A stretch of DNA of 64,000 nt. Source: Nitrosomonas marina (GTDB lineage Bacteria; Pseudomonadota; Gammaproteobacteria; Burkholderiales; Nitrosomonadaceae). The translations under genes and the position numbers were made by a program. Shown here one piece after another: positions 1 to 10,139 of the stretch. The stretch is taken from positions 1-64,000 of the forward strand of contig NZ_FOIA01000010.1 in NCBI RefSeq assembly GCF_900111605.1, read 5' to 3'. The notes beneath the pieces were generated by a model that worked only from the letters and a program-made list of their open reading frames with translations, ran no database searches and had not been told where the DNA came from. Position 1 is the stretch's first letter; each line of letters opens with the position of its first letter.

Positions 1-149
1 CAACACGATACGCAAAGAATGCCGCATCGTTTCTGGCGGCTGTCCATATACGGTGCATCGCTATTTGGGCTAGTATCTTATGACGACACTATCTAAGATA
101 TTTCAAAACTTTATTGCCATATTCAACTGAATGGCATTGGAGGTAAGTA

Positions 150-514
150 ATGGCCAACAAAGACGCAAAGGGCAATAGGAATATTACCGATGAAGAAGCA
201 AGAAGGATAGTTGAAGAGGATTTGCGCAAGATTACAGACCGGTATCGAGAACTTTATGAACGGGAGCGCAGGATGAGCGCTGAATTGGAATCGTTGCGAC
301 GTGCCTCCAGCAGTGTGGAGTCGTCAAAAAGGAGAAACAGGCAAATACCGAAGCTTGCGTAGCATGTGGTGGCACAGGAAAGCGTAAATGTGTACAGTGC
401 GATGGGCGCGGTTGGTTCTATAACCAACAACTGAATACCCGCGAGCGTTGCCCCATTTGCAACGAGTCTGGATATGTTGAATGTCGTGGTTGCAGTGGAA
501 AAGGATACCGATAG
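150..514 (+). pseudogene. Frameshifted DnaJ-type zinc-finger protein
   Basis: A strong ribosome-binding site (ggaggtaagta) precedes ATG 150. The first frame gives 70 residues of charged, helical sequence and stops at 362. From about position 323 the -1 frame stays open to a TAG at 512-514 and encodes four CxxCxGxG-type repeats (CVACGGTG, CVQCDGRG, CPICNESG, CRGCSGKG), the zinc-binding cysteine-rich domain of DnaJ-family chaperones. That frame has no start codon of its own. Joining the frames at the five-A run (326-330) gives a single 121-residue protein: a helical N-terminus followed by the zinc domain. Family knowledge: such stand-alone zinc-ribbon proteins bind unfolded protein or act as scaffolds. 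The break could be a real mutation, a homopolymer sequencing error, or -1 slippage on the Lys codon. The join is my inference. Confidence 0.65.
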
Positions 515-659
515 TGCCTGATGCACTTACAGGAGTTTTGTAACGCATTGGACCGTGATAGAGTACTAGTACCATGAATTCGTAAGTACCTGTATTTGTT
601 TTTATTATCATGGCACTATAAGATACAGGACTAACACACTATCCACTGTTGCATTAAAT

Positions 660-1487
660 TCATCCAAACTCCGACCAACCCACGACTCCCGTATAAGCCG
701 TCAGCAATATGACGCACCCAAAAATGATCCGGTAATATGCAAATAACGTAAAATCGTGATTGCTGATAAAGCGCAGTAAGCCGCGTACAGCGACCAGAGC
801 ACTGAAAAACGCAGCAACGAAGCCAACGGCAAACATGCCAACATCGTTAAACTCCAGGATGGCGCGGTTTCTGTAGACGTCGTAGAACGTCGCGGCGAAC
901 ATGACGGGAATGGCCAGAAAGAAGGAGAACTCTGCAGCAGCTTTGCGCGACAGGCCGAACAGCAGACCACCGATGATTGTCGCGCCAGAGCGGGAAGTGC
1001 CAGGAATCAGCGCCAGACATTGCGCACAGCCGACTTTGAGCGCATGTTTCCAGTCCATGTTGTCGATATGCTCGACTTCAATCTGGTGATCGCGCCGCTC
1101 CGCCCATAAAATCACAATGCCGCCGATTACCAGTGCTGTTGCAACGGATAACGGATTAAACAGATACTGCTTGATGCTGTCGATAAACAGCAGGCCCAGC
1201 ACAGCCGCGGGCATGAACGCGATGAGCAGGTTCAATACAAAACGCTGCGCCGATTTCTCCGAGCCTATGCCCGTTATGACATCAACGATTTTTCGGCGGT
1301 ATTCCCAGCAGACAGCCAGAATCGCACCGAGCTGAATTGCGATCATGAAAACCTTTTCACGGTCCTCATTAAATTCCAGTAAATCACCGACAAGGATTAA
1401 ATGGCCGGTGGATGAAACCGGCAAAAATTCTGTTAACCCCTCAACAATTCCGAGGATTAACGCTTTAAACAGTAAGACCGGATCCAT
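660..1487 (-). CDS. uppP: Undecaprenyl-diphosphatase UppP/BacA
   Basis: An integral membrane phosphatase that converts undecaprenyl pyrophosphate to the monophosphate, recycling the lipid carrier for peptidoglycan and other surface polymers. It also gives bacitracin tolerance. The 275-residue length is normal for BacA. Both family signatures are present: [15 protein letters not shown] near residues 16-30, with the conserved glutamates, and PGTSRSG at 162-168. Hydrophobic segments run through the whole protein. It begins only 16 bp after the thiC stop on the same strand, so it is probably co-transcribed with thiC and may share the upstream TPP riboswitch. There is little doubt about the function. 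Confidence 0.96.
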   Translation of the reverse strand: MDPVLLFKALILGIVEGLTEFLPVSSTGHLILVGDLLEFNEDREKVFMIAIQLGAILAVCWEYRRKIVDVITGIGSEKSAQRFVLNLLIAFMPAAVLGLLFIDSIKQYLFNPLSVATALVIGGIVILWAERRDHQIEVEHIDNMDWKHALKVGCAQCLALIPGTSRSGATIIGGLLFGLSRKAAAEFSFFLAIPVMFAATFYDVYRNRAILEFNDVGMFAVGFVAAFFSALVAVRGLLRFISNHDFTLFAYYRIIFGCVILLTAYTGVVGWSEFG

Positions 1488-1503
1488 GCGGGCCCCAGGT
1501 TAT

Positions 1504-3535
<2,032 letters not shown>

Positions 3536-3598
3536 CTGTGAAGCTAATAGAAATATGAAATAATTGCAAGTATATTATTTTTTTTAAAAAGAAAACAT

Positions 3599-4276
3599 AT
3601 GAACATTGAATTGAATCCTGAACAGTCATTAGAACATTCACGCTATAACATGGTCGTCCAGCAAATCCGCCCCTGGTATGTCCTGGATGATGAAGTTCTT
3701 GATTTATTGTATAAAGTGCGCCGAGAAGAATTTGTGCCGGCTGCTTACCGTCACGCAGCTTTTGTCGATATGGAAATTCCGCTGGGGCATGGGCAGGTCA
3801 TGCTCGCACCAAAAATGGAAGCACGTATTTTACAGGAGCTGCATATTAATAAAACGGACAAAATTCTCGAAGTTGGTACCGGAAGCGGTTATATGGCGGC
3901 TTTACTGGCGCAGCTTGGCAACCATGTATATAGCGTTGAAATTATCCCGGAGCTGAAACAGATGGCTGTGGCGAATTTGAGGGCGCATAATATCACCAAT
4001 GTGACGATTGAACAGGGTGATGCCGCACACGGCTGGTCCAAACACGAACCCTACGATGTCATCGTGATTACAGCTTCCACGCCGGTATTGCCTGACAGCT
4101 TCAAAAACAGTCTGAATACGGGTGGTCGCCTGTTTGCCATCATCGGGGAAGACCCGATTATGGAAGCAAAACTGATTGCTTGTACAGCACCAGGCAAATT
4201 TACAGTTAATACGTTATTCGAAACCAGCACAGCCGCACTGATCAATGCGGAACAGGCAAGCAGGTTTACCTTTTGA
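3599..4276 (+). CDS. pcm: Protein-L-isoaspartate O-methyltransferase family protein
   Basis: A SAM-dependent methyltransferase of the PCMT family, which methylates isoaspartyl residues in aged proteins so that they can revert to aspartate. The sequence shows the SAM motif LEVGTGSGY near residues 89-97, the preceding family region (VRREEFVP, IPLGHGQVMLAPKM) and a DVIVITAS stretch that matches motif II. Its 225 residues are typical. This branch commonly lies directly upstream of tolC in betaproteobacteria, as it does here (80 bp away), and some members are divergent enough that protein-repair activity is untested. The ribosome-binding site before ATG 3599 is weak. An isoaspartyl peptidase gene lies about 2.5 kb downstream on the other strand. 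Confidence 0.88.
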   Translation: MNIELNPEQSLEHSRYNMVVQQIRPWYVLDDEVLDLLYKVRREEFVPAAYRHAAFVDMEIPLGHGQVMLAPKMEARILQELHINKTDKILEVGTGSGYMAALLAQLGNHVYSVEIIPELKQMAVANLRAHNITNVTIEQGDAAHGWSKHEPYDVIVITASTPVLPDSFKNSLNTGGRLFAIIGEDPIMEAKLIACTAPGKFTVNTLFETSTAALINAEQASRFTF

Positions 4277-4376
4277 TACCCGCATATCAGTTTCAGTCAT
4301 TACACGTTTTACGGAACATCACACTATCCTCTTCTATTAATTCTTCGCAAACAGGTTGCTGGTTTTGACAACAGGT

Positions 4377-5699
4377 ATGTTACGTATAATGTTATTTTTA
4401 CTGGTTTTTTTCATTGGCGCAGCTAGCAGTTCGGCGTCAAGAGCTGCTAATCTGATGGATATTTATCAGGAGGCATTGGAAAAAGACGCGCAATATCAGT
4501 CCGCCCGTGCAGTTTATCAGGCGGCACAGGAAAAAATAACCCAAGGACGGGCCGGATTGCTGCCCAGTGTCAATTTATCGGCAACGCGCCAGACACAGGA
4601 AGTCGATACTACGCTGGGTCCTCCAGTCACGATCCAGAACCGAGGAATTGTTATTTCGGCGACGCAGCCACTTATCCGTTTTGAAAATTTTATTATTTAT
4701 TCGCAATCCAAAACCCAGGTATCGCAGGCTGAGTCGCAATTTGTTCTTGCAGCTCAGGATTTAATCCTGCGTGTCGCCCAGGCGTATTTCAATGTGCTTG
4801 ACGCACAAACCGACGTTGAAGTTGCTGAAGCGCAAAAGACAGCTATACTCAAGCAGCTCGAGCAGGCCCAGCGCAATTTTGAAGTCGGCGTCGCAACCAT
4901 TGTCGATACCAATGAAGCACAGGCGCGTTTTGATCTGACCCTGTCGCAAGAAATTGCTGCCCGTAACGCACTTGAAATCAGCAAGCGTGCATTGCAAAGC
5001 ATCATTAACCGTTTCCCTGGGCAGCTTGCCAGCGCGCATGAAATATCGACCGAGCTGCTTAGCTTGCCATATATCAGCATGGATGAATGGGTCGCAGCTG
5101 CGGAAGCACAGAATTACATGATAAAAATCCAGCAGGCGGCATACGATCTAGCTAACAAGGAAGTCAAAAAAGCCTGGGCGCAACACTATCCGACGGTCGA
5201 TCTCGTTGCTCAGTACAGTGATCAGACTGGTGTAGGCGGCGCGATAACCGGACGCGGTATTGATCTGACTTCTAAGTCAATCGGGTTGCAACTGAACCTG
5301 CCGTTGTTTCAGGGATTCGGTACACAGTCACGGGTTCGTGAAGCGATTGCCAATCAGGAAAAGGCGCAGCACGATCTGGAAAATACCCGTCGCGACATGA
5401 TGCTGCAGGTCCGCCAGCAATACCTCAATGTTACCAACGGAATTGCTCAGGTTAAGGCGTTAAAGCAAGCGCTTGTCTCAAGCCAGACACAACTTGATTC
5501 CACCATGCTTGGGCAGGAAGTCGGCGTTAGAACAGAGGTCGATGTACTGAATGCACAGCAACAATTTTACTCAGCGCGGCGCGATCTCGCAAAAGCCTAT
5601 CACGGTTATCTGATGTCCAGATTGCGATTGAGTGCTGAAGCGGGTGAACTCGATGAGGAAGTGCTTAAGCAGATAAATGTAATGCTTCAAGGTAATTAA
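4377..5699 (+). CDS. tolC: TolC family outer membrane channel protein
   Basis: The outer-membrane exit duct for tripartite efflux pumps and type I secretion. From ATG 4377 the protein is 440 residues. It opens with a signal peptide (hydrophobic MLFLLVFFIGAASSSASRA, cleavage before ANLMDIY). Two repeated coiled-coil/beta modules follow, with the usual DIYQEALEKDAQYQSA opening and NVLDAQ and VDVLNAQQQ helices that occur once per repeat. An in-frame TTG at 4356 would add seven residues. The ATG is preferred because it begins right at the signal peptide, although its ribosome-binding site is not convincing. It follows the pcm-like gene, a common betaproteobacterial arrangement, and no pump genes are adjacent. 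Confidence 0.94.
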   Translation: MLRIMLFLLVFFIGAASSSASRAANLMDIYQEALEKDAQYQSARAVYQAAQEKITQGRAGLLPSVNLSATRQTQEVDTTLGPPVTIQNRGIVISATQPLIRFENFIIYSQSKTQVSQAESQFVLAAQDLILRVAQAYFNVLDAQTDVEVAEAQKTAILKQLEQAQRNFEVGVATIVDTNEAQARFDLTLSQEIAARNALEISKRALQSIINRFPGQLASAHEISTELLSLPYISMDEWVAAAEAQNYMIKIQQAAYDLANKEVKKAWAQHYPTVDLVAQYSDQTGVGGAITGRGIDLTSKSIGLQLNLPLFQGFGTQSRVREAIANQEKAQHDLENTRRDMMLQVRQQYLNVTNGIAQVKALKQALVSSQTQLDSTMLGQEVGVRTEVDVLNAQQQFYSARRDLAKAYHGYLMSRLRLSAEAGELDEEVLKQINVMLQGN

Positions 5700-5842
5700 T
5701 CGTTTAGATCAGCTTTACTGCTGACCTGCAACCTTGCCCGGAAAAATCGGTGCACATGCGTATTTACGGCTGTAAGCCATGCGTGTACTGATATGAAAAA
5801 CAGCTCGTTCCGTGAATTGATTCGCGATAGACTGAAAAATGA

Positions 5843-5848
5843 TAAAAT
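5843..5848 (+). promoter_or_regulatory. Probable -10 box of rnpB
   Basis: TAAAAT at 5843-5848 lies seven bases before the first base of the RNase P RNA P1 helix (5855), where a start site would be expected. A possible -35 element, TTGATT at 5817-5822, is 20 bp away. That is longer than ideal, so only the -10 element is proposed. Confidence 0.45.
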
Positions 5849-5854
5849 GCCACC

Positions 5855-6149
5855 AAAGCTGGCCAGACAGTCGCTGTCCGCTGTTTCAAATCAGCGGGGA
5901 GAGGAAAGTCCGGACTCCATAGAGCGGGATGTCGGCTAACAGCCGACCGCCGTGAGGCGAGGAACAGGGCCACAGAGACGAGCGTATTGAGTTACGGTGA
6001 AACGCGGTAACCTCCATCCGGAGCAAAACCAAATAGGCAGGCGATGAGGTTGCTCGCGGAGCCTGCGGGTAGGTTGCTTGAATGCATGGGTAACCATGCA
6101 TCTAGATGAATGACTGTCCACGACAGAATCCGGCTTATCGGCCAGCTTT
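5855..6149 (+). ncRNA. rnpB: RNase P RNA, class A (catalytic subunit)
   Basis: The ribozyme that removes 5' leaders from tRNA precursors. The highly conserved GAGGAAAGTCCGGACTCC (CR-I and P4 strand) lies at 5901-5918, and ACAGAATCCGGCTTAT, the matching 3' core strand, lies at about 6123-6138. The terminal P1 helix is visible as AAAGCTGGCC (5855-5864) pairing with GGCCAGCTTT (6140-6149), which sets both ends and a length of about 295 nt. The internal GAGGCGAGGAACAGGGCCACAGAGACGAG segment, named by its parts GGAACAGGGCC and CAGAGACGAG, is also typical. Several small frames crossing this region on both strands are therefore not genes. Confidence 0.97.
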
Positions 6150-6165
6150 CCTGCTACGTATCATT

Positions 6166-6195
6166 ATCACGTTTTCAGCGTGGTTCGTGATTTTT
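6166..6195 (+). terminator. Possible Rho-independent terminator of rnpB
   Basis: ATCACG (6166-6171) can pair with CGTGAT (6186-6191), followed by a short T run to 6195. It begins 16 nt after the end of the RNase P RNA. The stem is short (6 bp) and the loop is 14 nt, so this is plausible rather than certain. Confidence 0.45.
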
Positions 6196-6225
6196 CCTGC
6201 GATTGTATTCTTTCTGTTGCCACAG

Positions 6226-6267
6226 CAAAGGCAAAGGCAAAGGCAAAGGCAAAGGCAAAGGCAAAGG
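6226..6267 (+). repeat. Hexanucleotide tandem repeat, seven copies of CAAAGG
   Basis: Seven perfect head-to-tail copies of CAAAGG span 42 bp with no mismatch, between rnpB and a decayed GST gene. No gene can be supported over it: the open frame that crosses it would read Gln-Arg repeats and would start inside rnpB. A perfect short repeat like this is expected to vary in copy number by slippage. Confidence 0.95.
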
Positions 6268-6445
6268 CGACCTCAATGTGTAACCGGGTTTTTCCAGAAT
6301 TTGACATCCTTTAAAAATGAATGAAATTCAATTCACTGAGATCGCATCCCATATTACTTGCAATAAACGAGTGAATGGGTTGAATTCCTGCATCAGTATG
6401 CATTGTGCTATTCAATTATCACGCTAATTTGAAAAAGGAAAACTC

Positions 6446-6716
6446 ATGCTCAGGCTATATCAGTTCGAACGTACCCGGGGTATTCCCAGCTTGAGTCCAT
6501 TATGTTGTGAATTGGGAACTTACATACGCAGTGCGAAATTGATTTTGAAATAATTTCCGCACTGCCGCCTGGTGCACCCAAAGGAAAGCTGCCCTAAAAT
6601 ATATCGGTTGCCCCATTGAGTCGCCGCTCAAGGCGCATGGTTCGGCAAAGAATAATTTTAAAGATTCCATTGCGCGGATTAGACAGAATTACGATTCTGA
6701 TCTGCAGTCAGTCTGA
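6446..6716 (+). pseudogene. Remnant of a glutathione S-transferase gene (N-terminal domain)
   Basis: A good ribosome-binding site (aaaaaggaaaa) precedes ATG 6446. The first 30 codons read MLRLYQFERTRGIPSLSPL and onward, closely resembling the thioredoxin-fold start of a GST subfamily that begins LYQFPRTWGIPNLSPFC. The frame stops at 6551-6553 after 35 codons. In the adjacent frame the text continues as IDFEIISALPPGAPKGKLP, which is the next piece of the same domain, so one frameshift near 6535 explains the break. A stop follows at 6595-6597. Beyond it a third frame keeps weak GST-like text (YIG, DSIARI, NYDSDLQ) until 6716, overlapping the tail of the next gene. The C-terminal domain is absent. 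This is a decayed gene, and the family assignment comes from memory of family sequences. Confidence 0.75.
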
Positions 6717-7718
6717 TGTATTGCAAGCAGCCAGCGATTCGGCGCCAGAGAAAACACCTGTATACGCGATACCATCGTTGCCAATGGCGCCGCGAAACAT
6801 GCCGCTTGTATTAAAGCGCATCGTGTAATCACCCTGTGCGTTCAGCAGAATTAATCCTCCTTCCCCACCGATGGTTGCTATTTCAGCCAGCGTATGATCA
6901 GCTGCTTCTGTTAAAGGCATGTTTTGCAGTTTGATCCGCGCTGCAGTATTGAATCCGGCTACGGTACGGATAAACATCTCTCCAGTACCAGTTGCAGATA
7001 CCGCGACTGAATGATTGTCTGCGTACGTGCCAGCTCCAATAATGGGTGTGTCACCGACACGCCCGAATCGCTTGTTTGTCAATCCGCCGGTAGATGTTCC
7101 GGCAGCAAGATTGCCGTGGCAATCCAGTGCTACAGCACCGACAGTACCATGTTTATCATTGTTTTCTTCCCAGCTATCCGTTTCCAAATCATGATCAAGT
7201 GCGATACGTTCTTTTGTGATGGCCTTTTGCAGCTGATCCCAACGGCGCTGGGAGTAGAAAAATGACGGCTCAACGATTTCAAGCGCCTGCTCGGCTGCAA
7301 ATTCTTCCGCACCACGCCCTATCAACAGCACATGACTGCTGTGCATCATGACTGCTCGTGCGGCGCGAATCGGGTTACGAATAGTGGTAACCGCTGCGAC
7401 CGCACCTGCCATATGCGTAGCGCCGTCCATGATTGATGCATCCAGTTCATTATTTCCTTCGTGACTGAATACCGCGCCTTTGCCTGCATTGAATACAGGA
7501 GAGTCTTCCATGATTACGATCGCAGCGACCACGGCATCTATACTGCTACCCCCGGCAGCGAGTACGGCATGACCTGCATGCAGTGATTGAGTCAATACCT
7601 TCATGAATGTGCGCTCGCGTTCCGGTTTCAGTTTATCTCTTTGAACAGCGCCTGCACCGCCATGTATTACTAATCGTAATGGAGCGTTATTATTTGACCG
7701 GATATTTGTTAAAGTCAT
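6708..7718 (-). CDS. iaaA: Isoaspartyl peptidase / type 2 L-asparaginase
   Basis: An N-terminal-nucleophile hydrolase that cleaves isoaspartyl dipeptides and, more slowly, asparagine. The protein is 336 residues. It shows the opening VIHGGAGAV (about 17-25), the AGKGAVF and ELDASIMDG blocks, and the autoprocessing site HGTVGAVALD, where Thr192 would become the N-terminal nucleophile after self-cleavage into alpha and beta chains. The substrate-binding GGLTNKRFGRVGDTPIIGAGTYA follows, seen as its parts GGLTNK and GDTPIIGAGTYA. There is no signal peptide, so the enzyme is probably cytoplasmic. It is divergent from the carbamoyltransferase/asparagine-synthase cluster, which may hint at linked amide metabolism. 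Confidence 0.93.
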   Translation of the reverse strand: MTLTNIRSNNNAPLRLVIHGGAGAVQRDKLKPERERTFMKVLTQSLHAGHAVLAAGGSSIDAVVAAIVIMEDSPVFNAGKGAVFSHEGNNELDASIMDGATHMAGAVAAVTTIRNPIRAARAVMMHSSHVLLIGRGAEEFAAEQALEIVEPSFFYSQRRWDQLQKAITKERIALDHDLETDSWEENNDKHGTVGAVALDCHGNLAAGTSTGGLTNKRFGRVGDTPIIGAGTYADNHSVAVSATGTGEMFIRTVAGFNTAARIKLQNMPLTEAADHTLAEIATIGGEGGLILLNAQGDYTMRFNTSGMFRGAIGNDGIAYTGVFSGAESLAACNTSD

Positions 7719-8138
7719 TAATTATTGCAGAGTTGGTGATTTTTAATCCGCCAGCCAGATCTTTATGCATGGCGGTTCATCGTATCAATATTAATGTTTT
7801 TAAATATGAATTCAAGAGAATGTCAACAGTGATTTAGGTGAATAAAACTGTCGCGTTTTTTATGTACGCTGTTTTGGGTTACAATATAGAACTAAAAAGT
7901 GGTAACAGTGTCAATAAGATTTCATCTAATGATTCTGCCGACTTATGCAGAACCAATTCAAAAACAAAAAAATTCTGATTCAACAACTTCCGGACCAGAT
8001 TACTGAACAACTGCTTTAGTATCCGGGTTCAACATGACGCATTCATAACAAAGGGTTGGGGCCACCGGCATTCAATCTGATGGGTCCAGATTTTATCCAC
8101 TTCACTTTTTATGCTATGCAACAGATTTTCACAGATTA
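7719..8138. other. Intergenic region with no supported gene
   Basis: This 420-bp divergent region separates the isoaspartyl peptidase from the symporter cluster and should carry the promoters of both. It is AT-rich with several A runs. I found only frames of about 25-45 codons without convincing start signals, and no hairpin followed by a T run. Confidence 0.5.
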
Positions 8139-8603
8139 ATGCATCTATTTCAAACGAAAGTAGATTTAAAAAAGAAAAGCATATCTTTTGGATTGTTTAC
8201 CGCTGTAATTCTGTTTTGGCAAAGCTGTGCAGGACAGGCCGCTGCTGTCGCATTTATGAATGACCGGCATATTACAAACAATACCGGTTACGTGCTGCTC
8301 AACTGGCAAAACAAGGAACTGATACCTGTTGAGTTGCAGCAAGCCGCACAATCCAGTTTCGACAATCCGATCACGTTATACGAAGGAAAAAACAGCTCAT
8401 TAATGCTCTCGGGTTTGGCGGACGGCACTTATTATTACCGTATTCGTGCTCATCAAAAACAACCTGGCACATGGTCCGATACAGTGAGGCTGGATGTTGC
8501 TCATTATTCACTTGCCAGAGTCTGGTTATTGTTTGTTGCTGGCGCACTTGTTTTTCTGAGTGTTGCCTGGGTAATCGTCAGGGGTGCAGCAGATGAATCA
8601 TGA
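8139..8603 (+). CDS. Fibronectin-type-III-like protein with C-terminal membrane anchor
   Basis: A 154-residue protein of unknown function. A hydrophobic stretch at about 17-37 (FGLFTAVILFWQSCAGQAAA) looks like a signal peptide or first membrane segment. Residues about 45-120 have the pattern of one fibronectin type III domain: GYVLLNWQN, a central strand LMLSGLADGTYYYRIRA, and a final WSDTVRLDV strand. A single transmembrane helix at about 127-148 (VWLLFVAGALVFLSVAWVIV) ends just before the C-terminus. The folded domain should face the periplasm. The gene overlaps the symporter gene by 11 bp, so the two are translationally coupled and this protein may be an accessory subunit of that transporter. 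That role is inferred from position only. Confidence 0.8.
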   Translation: MHLFQTKVDLKKKSISFGLFTAVILFWQSCAGQAAAVAFMNDRHITNNTGYVLLNWQNKELIPVELQQAAQSSFDNPITLYEGKNSSLMLSGLADGTYYYRIRAHQKQPGTWSDTVRLDVAHYSLARVWLLFVAGALVFLSVAWVIVRGAADES

Positions 8604-10020
8604 TGCAGTTTTTTTGTCCCCTTCGCTCGGTTGGTCTTTGCTGGTTATTATAAGCGTTATATGGATAGCATTGGGCACTTACTGGGGACGCAAGAACAAG
8701 CACTTTGAGCAGCATGCATTGGCGGGACGCAATGTCGGCCTGACGCTGGCATCTGCAACAGCAGTAGCTACCTGGATCACATCGAATACAACCATGCTGG
8801 CACCACAATTTGCGCTGCAGATGGGTATTTGGGGCATGCTTGCATACAGTACAGCTGCTTTTGGGCTGTTTCTTTTTGCGCCGATGGCAAAACGGATACG
8901 CGCGCTAATGCCACATGGTTATACCTCCGGCGATTTTATTCGTCTGCGCTACGGCAAGAAAGCATGGAGTATTTTTTTGCTGTTTACGCTGTTTTACAGT
9001 CTGGCCTGGCTGGTCAGCATGGCAATGGCAGGCGGCATCTTGCTAAATGCCTTGTCCGGAATTTCCTATGAGTATGGAATGAGCATTCTGCTGCTGGTAT
9101 GTGTCATTTATACTATGCGGGGCGGCCTATATGCCGTTATCGGCACTGATTTCATACAAAGTCTGATCATTCTGGCGGGTATTGTAATTGTCGGATTTGC
9201 AGTTTTGAATCATGTCAGTATAGAAACAATTCACGCCAATCTCACAGCTGAAAAGCCGATGCTGCTGAATATCATGTTTCCGGTTGCGATCATGGTTGTC
9301 TTTAATAATCTGCTGTTCGGATTGGGCGAAGTGTTTCATAACAATATCTGGTGGAGCAGGGCATTTGCTTTTCGAGAAGGTGTGGGCCAAAAAGCATTTC
9401 TTATTGCCGGATTTATCTGGTTGCCAATACCGGTTGCCGCCGGATTTATCGCTTTGGCATCCGGTGCACTGAATGTTGCGGTACCCAGCGCTGATATGGT
9501 TGGACCGCTTGTTGTTGCTAATGTGCTGGGCACGACTGGCGCAGTTGCAATTTTTATAGTTGTTTTTTGTTCCCTGGCATCCAGTATCGATAGTCTGCTG
9601 GCCGCAACGTCCGATCTTATTACTGAGGACATTTACCGCAAGATAGTTTATCCAAAGGCCAGTAGCGAGCAATTAAAAAAAGCTGCACAAATAGTAACGC
9701 TTTTGCTGGGCCTTACTGCATGGCTGGTTTGCCTGCCACGTATTGGAACACTGGCTACGGTTCTTTTTTTCGCTGGCCCGCTTGTTGGCAGCATGATCTG
9801 GCCGATTATTACCGGATTGTACTGGAAGCATGCAACATCTAGCGGCGCGATCTGCGGCATGTTACTTGGAAGCGCGCTTGGGTTGCTGGCCTACTTTCAG
9901 ATTGGCTGGTATATCGCTACGCTGGTAAGCGCTGTTGCATCGATGGCGTGTGTTATTTTCTTTGCCTACTGCTATCCGGCCAACTATGACTGGCATCAGT
10001 TAAAAGAAAAACAGGCGTGA
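8593..10020 (+). CDS. Sodium:solute symporter (SSS family), urea/ureide-type candidate
   Basis: A Na+-coupled membrane importer with about 13 hydrophobic helices. From ATG 8593, preceded by caggggtg, it is 475 residues; GTG 8584 is an in-frame alternative. The early block GRNVGLTLASATAVATWIT and the later SSIDSLLAATSDLITEDIYR are in the places of the SSS substrate and Na2 sites. To my eye the ATAVATWITSNTTMLA and TSGDFIRLRYG stretches resemble the DUR3-like urea branch more than the proline (PutP) branch, but the substrate cannot be read from sequence. Its stop codon overlaps the start of a 39-residue membrane peptide, followed by carbamoyltransferase-like and amidotransferase genes, which suggests uptake of a nitrogen compound for that pathway. 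Confidence 0.9.
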   Translation: MNHDAVFLSPSLGWSLLVIISVIWIALGTYWGRKNKHFEQHALAGRNVGLTLASATAVATWITSNTTMLAPQFALQMGIWGMLAYSTAAFGLFLFAPMAKRIRALMPHGYTSGDFIRLRYGKKAWSIFLLFTLFYSLAWLVSMAMAGGILLNALSGISYEYGMSILLLVCVIYTMRGGLYAVIGTDFIQSLIILAGIVIVGFAVLNHVSIETIHANLTAEKPMLLNIMFPVAIMVVFNNLLFGLGEVFHNNIWWSRAFAFREGVGQKAFLIAGFIWLPIPVAAGFIALASGALNVAVPSADMVGPLVVANVLGTTGAVAIFIVVFCSLASSIDSLLAATSDLITEDIYRKIVYPKASSEQLKKAAQIVTLLLGLTAWLVCLPRIGTLATVLFFAGPLVGSMIWPIITGLYWKHATSSGAICGMLLGSALGLLAYFQIGWYIATLVSAVASMACVIFFAYCYPANYDWHQLKEKQA

Positions 10021-10139
10021 TGTTTTCAACGGAATTTCTTGCATATCTGGTATATGGTGCACTGGGATGGTGTGCTGTTACAGGCGTCATTCTGATTATT
10101 ATGCTACTGAAAGAATGGAGAAAGGGTAATATATGGTAA
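10020..10139 (+). CDS. Small single-pass membrane protein (39 residues)
   Basis: ATG 10020 overlaps the symporter's TGA stop (TGATG), and the TAA at 10137-10139 overlaps the carbamoyltransferase start codon at 10133. The peptide begins MFSTEFLAYLVYGALGW, has one hydrophobic helix over residues about 7-30, and ends in a basic, tryptophan-containing tail KEWRKGNIW. Overlapping both neighbours means it is very unlikely to be a chance frame, because ribosomes would pass straight from one gene to the next. Small partner subunits of this size are known for some SSS and other Na+-coupled transporters, so a transporter subunit is a reasonable guess. I do not recognise a named family. Confidence 0.8.
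   Translation: MFSTEFLAYLVYGALGWCAVTGVILIIMLLKEWRKGNIW

Noticed and set aside
5764-6324. Several 60-72 codon frames on both strands around 5.8-6.3 kb, including a Gln-Arg repeat frame
   Set aside because: They overlap the RNase P RNA, or simply translate the CAAAGG repeat. The RNA explains the conservation.
7949-8020. Short frame starting MQNQFKNKK in the 7.7-8.1 kb gap
   Set aside because: It has only about 25 codons, no ribosome-binding site and no similarity I could name.
9127-9672. 181-codon minus-strand frame inside the symporter gene
   Set aside because: It is the antisense shadow of a hydrophobic gene, with compositionally odd, Asn/Lys-rich text and no start signal.
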